A DNA stretch of 64,000 nucleotides from the NCBI RefSeq assembly GCF_048569485.1, contig NW_027445261.1, positions 558,001-622,000 on the forward strand, in the 5' to 3' direction. Shown in pieces: positions 57,501 through 64,000 of this stretch; the first letter of the stretch is position 1, and each line of letters opens with the position of its first letter. The position numbers and the translations under genes are program-made. A model generated the notes under the pieces. It made no database searches, was not told where the DNA came from, and worked only from the letters and a program-made list of their open reading frames with translations. This stretch comes from Anomaloglossus baeobatrachus (lineage: Eukaryota > Chordata > Amphibia > Anura > Aromobatidae).

Positions 57501-58929
57501 AGGATATTTCCTTAGTTTCCCAATCGATGACCGGATTTGTAGACCGTAGCCACGGAATACCTAAAATAATCGGAAAATGAGGAGAAGAAATTAGCATGAA
57601 AACAAGGGTCTCCTGCTGACCTGGCTTCATGACGCACTCTAGCGGTACGGTTTCCCGATCAACTGGTCCAGAGATTAACGGAGATCCGTCTACCGTCTCC
57701 ATGGTAACCGGTGAGGCTCTTTGCTGAGTCCGGATACCGTGTTTCCTGGCAAAAGAGGAGTCCATGAAATTTCCCCCTGCCCCAGAATCTATCATTGCAG
57801 AGGTAGGTATTAGCTGTCCCTCCCACCGGATCTGAATGGGGAGCGAGCAATGGGTATATTTCCCTTCCGAGTCCTTCGGTGAGGTTGACATTACAGTCAA
57901 GGGAAATACCGCATCCAAGTGTCCACTTGCCTCAGAGATATCGGACTCTGCGTCCGTGTTGTCACACTCTGCCATGGCTGCCAATACCTTATTTGGGCGA
58001 TTCGGACGTTTCGGGCAGTCGATCAAGAAATGGTCTGATTGACCGCAATAGAAACACAGACGCTCACGGAGCCGGTGTTCGCGACGTTCATTGGTCTCTC
58101 GCTTTTGCAGAGAGTCCACTTGCATAGGAACGTCCTCGGCCTCCCGTGGCGTCCTGAGAGCGGGTTCTCTGGAAGGAAATGCAAAGTTGTTTACACGGTT
58201 TACAGCTGCCCATTTTTCCTGTCTACGTTCCGTCAAGCGGGTATCAATACGCACACAGTGCTGGAGAAACAGTTCAAAATCCCCTGGAGATTCAGAACGA
58301 GCTAACTCGTCCTTGATGGTACCGGACAACCCCTTTCTGAAAACAGACAATAATGCATTGTTTCCCCAGTCGGTGTCTACCACTAACCTCTTGAACTCAG
58401 TGGCATATTCAACTACAGAACGCTTTCCCTGACGTAAGGAAAGGAGAGCCGATTCAGCGGTAGCACGGCGATTCGGATCATCAAACATCTGCGCCATTGC
58501 GGTCAGAAAATCATCTAGGTGATTTAAACGGATGTCCCGGTTCTCTATCATAGGATTAGCCCAAGCCAGTGCTTGTGAGGTTAATAACATAATTATACAT
58601 AACACTTTGGACCGGTCAGAACGGTAATAATCAGCATGTACATCAAAAAACAGTATACATTGGTTCACAAATCCACGAAACTGACTACGGTCACCATTGA
58701 AACGGAATGGGGGTAACCTAGGCATACCGGCAGCTGATACGGACGTAGTGGGGCCGGCTTCCTGAGCCTCCACTCTGACTTGCAAGTCCTGTATAGCCGG
58801 ACCCAGTACCTGGTGATCATGGCCCAGCTGTGCCTCCATATCTCTAAGTTTAGTCTGCACCACCTCCATCTCCTGCTGCAAGGAGTTAATCATAGAAAAG
58901 AGCTGATCTACTCCTCGTGTCTCAGTCAT
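54544..58929 (-). CDS. Gag-Pol polyprotein of the chromovirus (fossil)
   Basis: 1461 residues in one frame. A gag domain occupies residues 1-280 with a heptad-like start (about 10-35). A zinc knuckle CFYCGQSDHFLIDC is at 292-305. The aspartic protease IDSGAGG is near 380. Reverse transcriptase YLDD is at 695-698, and RNase H VDASDYALGA is near 843. The integrase has a His/Cys zinc end (1042-1082) and Asp, Asp, Glu near 1112, 1172 and 1208. A C-terminal chromodomain (about 1400-1440, YLVRWQGY.PEDDSWEP) steers integration toward modified histones in this clade. Gag and pol share one frame, as in several chromoviruses. The start lies 36 bp inside the 5' LTR. Confidence 0.95.
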   Translation of the reverse strand: MTETRGVDQLFSMINSLQQEMEVVQTKLRDMEAQLGHDHQVLGPAIQDLQVRVEAQEAGPTTSVSAAGMPRLPPFRFNGDRSQFRGFVNQCILFFDVHADYYRSDRSKVLCIIMLLTSQALAWANPMIENRDIRLNHLDDFLTAMAQMFDDPNRRATAESALLSLRQGKRSVVEYATEFKRLVVDTDWGNNALLSVFRKGLSGTIKDELARSESPGDFELFLQHCVRIDTRLTERRQEKWAAVNRVNNFAFPSREPALRTPREAEDVPMQVDSLQKRETNERREHRLRERLCFYCGQSDHFLIDCPKRPNRPNKVLAAMAECDNTDAESDISEASGHLDAVFPLTVMSTSPKDSEGKYTHCSLPIQIRWEGQLIPTSAMIDSGAGGNFMDSSFARKHGIRTQQRASPVTMETVDGSPLISGPVDRETVPLECVMKPGQQETLVFMLISSPHFPIILGIPWLRSTNPVIDWETKEISFPPQSIPTISPTVPVPVTPNAEGTVQVPVLPPVYNDFADICDKRKADRLPPHRPYDCPIDLLPGAEIPFGHVYPLAAPELEALKNYIDESLAKGFIRPSTSPAGAPIFFVKKKEGTLRPCIDYRELNKITIRNRYPLPLIPELLERVQQAKIFTKLDLRGAYNLLRIRPGDEWKTAFRCRYGHFEYLVMPFGLCNAPAAFQHLVNDIFRDIMDQFMVIYLDDILIFSDSLQEHQEHVKTVLTRLRENHLYIKLEKCEFHCSQIQFLGYVISPQGLNMESGKIQAILDWPEPGNIKEVQRFVGFANFYRRFIRNFSEIIRPITLLTKKGQKFVWSAQAQEAFHRLKVCFTSAPILVHPNPALPFIVEVDASDYALGAILSQRTGDKSLLHPCAFFSRRLSPAERNYDIADKELLAIISAFKEWRHHLQGAAQQVIVLTDHRNLEFLKSARCLSPRQARWSLFLNQFNFVVTYRPGSRNGKADALSRIHAVDSVPGTPSQTVLSDANFVGVIQDQDLWKDIKLAYDGDVFLAAPPNDVTLVLRNGVWLRERRIYVPEAVRLRVLKLVHDSVLAGHRGVQKTQEFLNRFFWWPTCLKDVKDYVHSCVVCARCKVPRVAPTGLLQPLPVPSRPWGSISMDFIVELPVSDGHNTILVVVDRLTKAAHFIPCAGLPSAAETVDLVIQNVFRLHGVPDEIISDRGVQFTSRFWKGFCTALQIDVCLSSAYHPQTNGQTEWTNQTLEQYLRCYVSHLQDDWLKMLPLAEFSYNNTQSSSTKVTPFFANLGYHPTILPRSPVAVSVPAVEDRLTELRQNLEVLKDSVATAQERYKRSADTHRKPAPMYKVGDSVWLSTKNLRLGVPSQKLGQKFIGPFKITGIVSPVACRLRLPHHLKVHPVFHVSLLKSVSPNTFHGRVVPPPPPVMVDGEEQFVVEDIIDSRLHRRRLQYLVRWQGYAPEDDSWEPVGNIRAPRKIAQFHRRYPDKPGPDPS

Positions 58930-58964
58930 TGCCCCAGTGAAATCCTCTTGTGGCCTGAGTATAA

Positions 58965-59606
58965 TGTAATACTATTGTATGTTTTGAGGATTTCGATAGC
59001 GTTAGGGCAATGACAGCCAGAGACGAGTTTGTGGTACAAGATGTTTATGATATGTAACCATGGTAGATACACAACGGAAATACACAGTATAACAAACACA
59101 TGAAAATACCTTTCTGAAACGGAGCGAAGGGGATTCCCGGGGCCACGCACCAGACTCCCCCAGGGAGACCACCAGAGCGAACCCCTATACAGGGACTGTC
59201 CGGCAATCAACCCCGGAAGGCCTAAATGAGCCGCAGCCGGGACACAAGGGGCAAGCGGTAAAGTCCAGAAGTGTCCGTACGGGATGAAAGTCCAGAATGG
59301 TTATGAACCGGAAGAAACCGGGCAGACGTGCTGACCAAAGACGGCAGACGGAGTCCGGGCACAGTTTGAAGAAACCGGGTGTGGTCCAGAGTCGGTCGGT
59401 AGATTTTCAGGAGGATCCAAAGGTAATCAAGTAGCAGCAGCAGCAAAGCAGGAGCACACAGCAAGCAGTATACTCAGGCACTGGACTAGGCTTAGAGGCG
59501 GCCTTTTAAGCAGCTGGACAGGAAGTAGGGCAACAGAACATAAAACTCCATGTTAACCGAGGGCAAGCTCTTTCAAAAGAGGACTGGAAAACCCGGAAAC
59601 CTGACA
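58965..59606 (-). repeat. Chromovirus 5' LTR
   Basis: 642 bp. On the minus strand a TTAAAAGG box (about 59503-59509) stands about 25 bp before GTGCCTGAGTATA (59469-59481), a plausible transcription start. That start is complementary to the sequence just inside the LTR (58952-58963), which fits the self-primed Tf1/sushi type of chromovirus. Confidence 0.9.
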
Positions 59607-59611
59607 ATGTG

Positions 59612-62600
59612 TGCATTCATGCACCACCCGGTACGCTACCCTTGCCAAATTGCTCACTCTAGATCCCCACACGATCCATGAAGCCGTTCCCCCGGTCACA
59701 CCGCCTGCTGCCGGTTCCCACTCATCCCTGGGGGAGTTAGGCGAGTGGTATCGAGAGCTACATGTCGGCACTGATGATACCCCCATACACCACAAGGAAG
59801 GGGTATACCGGGTGGTACAGGAGTATGAGCGGGTTTTTAGCAAGCACCCTCTAGATTTTGGGCAGATTAAAGGGGTTCAACACCACATCCCTACCGGTAC
59901 ACACTCCCCTATTAAAGAGAGATACAGGCCTATTCCCCCTGCCCACTACCAATGCGCCAAAGACATGTTGAGGAACATGAAGGAGGCAGGGGTTATTAGG
60001 GACAGCTGTAGTCCCTGGGCCGCTCCGTTGGTGCTGGTTAAGAAGAAGGATGGCACCATGCGGATGTGTGTGGATTACCGGAAGATTAACCAGATAACGC
60101 ATAAGGATGCTTACCCTCTGCCCCGCATCAAAGAGTCCCTGGCCTCGCTGAGAACCGCTAACTACTTCTCCACCCTTGACCTCACCAGCGGGTACTGGCA
60201 GGTGGCCGTGGCACCGGAAGACCGAGAGAAGACTGCCTATGGGACCGTTTTGCTGTACTTGGATGATGTGATTGTGTACTCACAGACGTATGAAGCCCAC
60301 CTGGAGCACCTAGCCGAGGTGTTCGCGTCCCTTGCCAAGTATGGGATGAAGTTGAAGCCCTCAAAGTGTCATCTGCTGAAACCCAGAGTGCAGTACCTAG
60401 GACATGTGGTTGGTGCGGAAGGTGTCGCCCCCAACCCCGAGAAGATCACCGCCATCCAAGACTGGCCGAGACCGACCACAGTGAGGGAAGTGAGGCAGTT
60501 TCTGGGCCTGGTGGGATATTACCGTCGCTTCATTAAGGGGTACACAAAGATGGCTGCCCCCATGCAAGACCTCCTCGTAGGACAGACCAAGGGTGGTAGA
60601 TCCCTAGTAGCCCCATTGGTGTGGGAAGAAAAGCATGAGGAATCCTTCCGCCAGCTGAGAACAGCCCTGACCGGAGAGGAAATCCTAGCGTACCCTGACT
60701 ACAGCCGCCCATTCATCCTCTACACCGACGCCAGCAATGTGGGCTTGGGGGCTGTTCTATCCCAGGTCCAAGACAGAAGGGAAAAGGTAATAGCTTATGC
60801 TAGCCGAAAACTCCGACCGACTGAGAGGAACCCTGAGAACTACATCTCCTTCAAGCTTGAGCTCTTGGCACTGGTGTGGGCTATCACCGAGCGGTTCCGC
60901 CATTACCTGGCAGCAGCCAAGTTCACCGCGTACACAGACAATAACCTGCTGACCCATCTAGATACGGCCAAGCTGGGCGCGTTGGAGCAGCGGTGGGTGA
61001 CCAGGTTAGCCAACTACGATTTCACCATCAAGTACCGGGCCGGCCGTACCAACGTCAATGCCAATGCACTCTCCCGGATGCCCCACCTGTCGGAAGAGGG
61101 GCCAGAGGATGATGACCTCGAAGAGATCGAGTTGCCTGCATTTCACCGGCCATTCACTGAGAAGGTGCACGTCTACCAACAACGGGTGAACCTGGATCCG
61201 CTGCCCCGACAGGACTGGCAGGAAGCTCAGGACCAGGCACCTGCTGTCCGCCTGGTCAAGACTCTAGTGGAACAGGGTTCTGCTGGGATAGACCCTGCTG
61301 CCCCTGCCGAAGCCCAACGTCTGTGGCAAGAATGGACCCGGCTATACCTACACCAGGGGAAGTTGTATCGCGAGCTGATTAATCCAAAGACTCACGAGAA
61401 GATCCGCCAGCTGGTGATTCCCCAGGCTAACGTGCCCACCGTCCTGCAAGCATACCATGATGGTGCAGTGCACTTCGGGTGGAAGAAGCTAGAGATGTTG
61501 TTAAGAGAGCGGTTCTATTGGAGTGGAATGCGGGAATCTGTGGAGGCCTGGTGCCGAGAATGTGGCCCTTGCGCATTGAGAAGGAAGGACGAGGCCAGCC
61601 AGAAGGCACCCCTACACCCGATCATTACACACCAACCGCTGGAGCTGGTTGCCCTTGACCATGTAAAGCTCACCCCCAGCCGAAGTGGGTACACCTACGC
61701 TCTGACCATCGTAGACCACTACTCGAGGTTCCTGGTGGTTGTCCCAGTTAAGGACTTAACCGGCCGCACCGCTGCTAAGGCTTTCCAGGCTTATTTCTGT
61801 TGACCGCATTGGTACCCGGAGAGGGTGCTTACCGACCAGGGTCCGGCCTTTGAAGCAGAGGTATTCCAGGAATTCTGCCAGTTGTACGGCTGCAAGAAAA
61901 TCCGGACCACGCCTTACCACGCCCAAACCAATGGCATTTGTGAAAAGATGAACCACTTGGTCCTGGGCCTCCTCAAGACGTTACCACTGGAAGAGCGGAA
62001 CCTGTGGCTGGAGAATCTACCTGACCTGGTCGATATGTACAACAACATCCCTTCCAGCTCTACGAAATGCACTCCAGCATACCTGATGAGAGCTCGTCCC
62101 GGCCGGCTACCAGTGGATCTGGAAATGGGCTTGGAAGCTTCAGAAGCACTCCTGTCGACAGCTGAATGGGACACTCGGCGGAGGACACAGTACCGACAGG
62201 TCCAGGAGTATGTTGAAAAGAACTTGTGCCGGAGTCGGGGACAACAGGAGCAGTGCTTCAACAAGAAGGCGCCTGCCGGTTCCTTCCAACCTGGGGATGT
62301 AGTGCTGAAGCGGAAAAGAAGGGCCCACAAGCTGGATGATCAATGGGAAAAAACCCCGTATGTAGTCCAGCCCACAGGATGGGAGAATGGGAAGGCCTAC
62401 CAGATCAGCCGTGACCAGGGGGGGACTTTGGCCACGGTTTCCCGAGACCACCTGAAGAAGTGCCCACCAGCATTGAGAGTAGCGGATGAGGCTCCAGTTC
62501 CCAGTCCAGTGGAGAAGGAAAAAGAGGTAATCCACACCATGATGGGTGATTTTCCAGCAGACTGGCCTACACAGAACGGTGCGGTGATCCTTCCAGTGAT

Positions 62601-62838
62601 ACTGTTCCCACAACCCGTGGATGAAGAAATGATGGAAACGGTTAACCGCGAGCCAGTGCCCAGGGATGTACCTGTACCCAGCTCCCCTACGCCTCCGCCT
62701 GCCCCACATGATAGCAGGGAGGAGGAACTGACTGTTCCCTCTGCCCCACTGCCTGTCACCACTGACACCGGATCCCGAAGGTCCACTCGCCCCAACCTAG
62801 GTAGACCCCCACTTAGGTACAGGGAAACTACTCTTTAA
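59612..62838 (+). mobile_element. Gypsy pol, second lineage, broken (fossil)
   Basis: 5'-truncated at the chromovirus junction. Recognisable regions in order are: the linker before reverse transcriptase (ELHVGTDDTPIHH), reverse transcriptase with FSTLDLTSGYWQ and YLDDVIVYS, RNase H with YTDASNVGLGAVLSQ, an integrase zinc end (AWCRECGPCALRR), the integrase core (VDHYSRFLVVV; TPYHAQTNG) and a proline-rich tail. There is no chromodomain. It carries a small number of breaks. The same lineage left the fragments at 21302-21549, 21678-22430 and 24598-24764. Confidence 0.9.
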
Positions 62839-63448
62839 AAGGGGGGGGCTTTATGTGTTGAGTGTACCAGTTTGAAAGTTTTAAATGATAAGTAAAGATG
62901 ATCAACCAAAGAAGTTTACCTGATTGAACCGTGATTAAACCGGCCGTTGCCGGCAACTGTTGTCCCCGTAGGGACTGTGCAACCATTGCGTAAGGAACTG
63001 CTTACGGACAAGCCCGAGAACTTGCAGGGCAACCACAAACTTAGTGCAATGTAAATAAAAATGTTTGTTGGCTTGACACCGTTACCGCCTCCGGAGAGGC
63101 TGATTTGGGAGGATGGGCCTGGAGGAAAGGGATGGCCTAGGCCCGCCACTACCGTAACCGGTGGCGATCCTCCGGGGGTTCAGGGGTCCCCTTGGACGTG
63201 GGCCCCCTGAAAGAGACAGAACCCGCTCGGGCAACTTGGTGCTGGACTGGGGTCAAGGGGTGCTGCCCGCTTCTTAGGGGCAGCATCAGGGCCAGGTTGT
63301 TTGGGTGGGAGAAGAGCGGAAGCTGTACCGTTGTAAAATGTTTATGATGCTTTTACATGTTTTACCGTTTTATTCTTTTTCAGTTGTGAAAATAAAACCG
63401 GTGATGGACGGGCAGCCCGCGGACGGTCTGCATTTTACTATAGGGGAA
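62839..63448 (+). other. Gypsy 3' non-coding region and polypurine tract
   Basis: 610 bp between the end of pol and the LTR. A G8 run follows pol directly (62841-62850). The purine stretch ATAGGGGAA (63440-63448) sits just before the LTR and is the likely plus-strand primer site. No gene is seen; the short frame at 63305-63541 crosses into the LTR and is probably not coding. Confidence 0.6.
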
Positions 63449-64000
63449 TGTGGCGCCCTGGACAAGCCAGGTCGTCACAGGTACTACACCAACACGCTCT
63501 ACACTCCGGCTAGGCACACCGAAGCTAAACACAAATCCTAGTTGCCTTCCTCCAGGGGCTGATGTCCACACCAGGGGGTGGGCCAGGCGGTTGATCCCAC
63601 CCACCGAGGAGTTCACAGTCCTGGAGGCGGGAAAAGGAGTCAGATTAGAGATCAGTTTTGGAGTTAGAGAAGTGAAGAGGAGAGGAGACTGACCGTGTCC
63701 GTGTGTGTGGCCCGGGCACTCAGCAAGGTTGGCAGACGGTGGTGACCTTCTGCAGGAGAGGCTGATTGGAGTGAACCGTACGGACCGGGGATGGGCGGTG
63801 GCCCGCCGGTACCAGATCGGGGAGTGAAGAGAAGCCAGCACCATCCGGCAGGGCCTACGGACCCCGACCAGGCTAGGAGTCGCCGTAAAACCGGTCAAAT
63901 CCGTTAGCGACAGGAACCTCCAGGGTTTCCCAGCAGTCAAGACCCGATTGAAGGCAACAGCTCACACCGTAGAGGGAAGCACAGTCACCGCCAAGGCTAC
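63449..64000 (+). repeat. Gypsy 3' LTR, cut by the window edge (fossil)
   Basis: Starts TGTGGCGCCCTGGACAAGCC right after the purine tract. It aligns with the inverted LTR at 13237-13625, and its head also resembles the LTR at 14745. The end lies outside the window. Confidence 0.75.

Larger units (their letters stand above)
53880..59606 (-). mobile_element. Ty3/Gypsy chromovirus, complete-looking (fossil)
   Basis: A 5.73-kb element with two direct LTRs (53880-54519 and 58965-59606), TG...CA ends and a 5-bp target duplication atgtg at 53875-53879 and 59607-59611. One long frame encodes gag and pol. A G-rich polypurine tract (54520-54533) adjoins the 3' LTR. The LTRs differ at roughly 15-20 positions in ~640 by eye, so the insertion is relatively recent but not brand new. 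It looks whole. It lies between AT-rich Penelope-like flank and a second Gypsy lineage. Confidence 0.95.

Noticed and set aside
62140-62709. 189-residue frame on the minus strand
   Set aside because: Antisense shadow of the Gypsy integrase tail.
62838-62870. LTR start right after the G8 run at the end of pol
   Set aside because: The LTR edge at 63449 is better supported: a purine tract precedes it and the inverted LTR at 13625 begins at the same point.

Overview
The window looks like repeat-rich DNA from a vertebrate, most likely an anuran amphibian. I base this on the mix of BED-finger hAT DNA transposons, Penelope-like elements with a GIY-YIG endonuclease, L2 and CR1 LINEs, DIRS and Ty3/Gypsy (chromovirus) fossils, a short-TIR MITE and a U2 snRNA repeat. 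The species assignment is inference. I see no intact host protein gene. The only host-type coding sequence is a two-exon fragment of a KMT5A-like SET-domain methyltransferase (21043-21301), and the only recognisable RNA gene is a U2 snRNA copy split by a 187-bp insert (23310-23683).

Layout. 1-9667: scrambled copies of a hAT transposase gene, then a ~136/138-bp satellite array (5040-8872) and an inverted hAT 5' terminus carrying a leftward promoter. 9668-20033: a large palindrome with two ~3.57-kb arms made of Penelope-like 3' sequence, each holding the same MITE. The 3.2-kb centre holds an unidentified multi-copy protein gene cut by LTR insertions. 20034-24766: a Penelope-like tail, the KMT5A-like fragment, scattered Gypsy and CR1 fragments, and the U2 repeat. 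24767-25827: a third, rearranged Penelope-like copy. 25833-46993: a fold-back hAT element. Its transposase gene (27747-31340) sits between two inverted 5' halves. The right half carries ~76 satellite monomers in higher-order repeats, with four near-identical copies of one truncated L2. 47000-48702: a DIRS fragment, a MITE fragment and a Penelope-like tail with a hammerhead-like motif. 48711-53356: a second hAT family with a perfect 8-bp target duplication, tandem repeats on both sides of a 3'-deleted transposase gene and dense terminal motifs. 53880-59606: a complete-looking Ty3/Gypsy chromovirus on the minus strand with two LTRs and a 5-bp duplication. 59612-64000: a second, broken Gypsy lineage running into its 3' LTR.

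The most distinctive theme is hAT transposons whose promoter and start codon are separated by a tandem array. This occurs in two families here. In one of them the array has grown into a centromere-style satellite with higher-order units that captured and co-amplified a LINE. These are readings by eye; identities, copy numbers and families should be checked by alignment.
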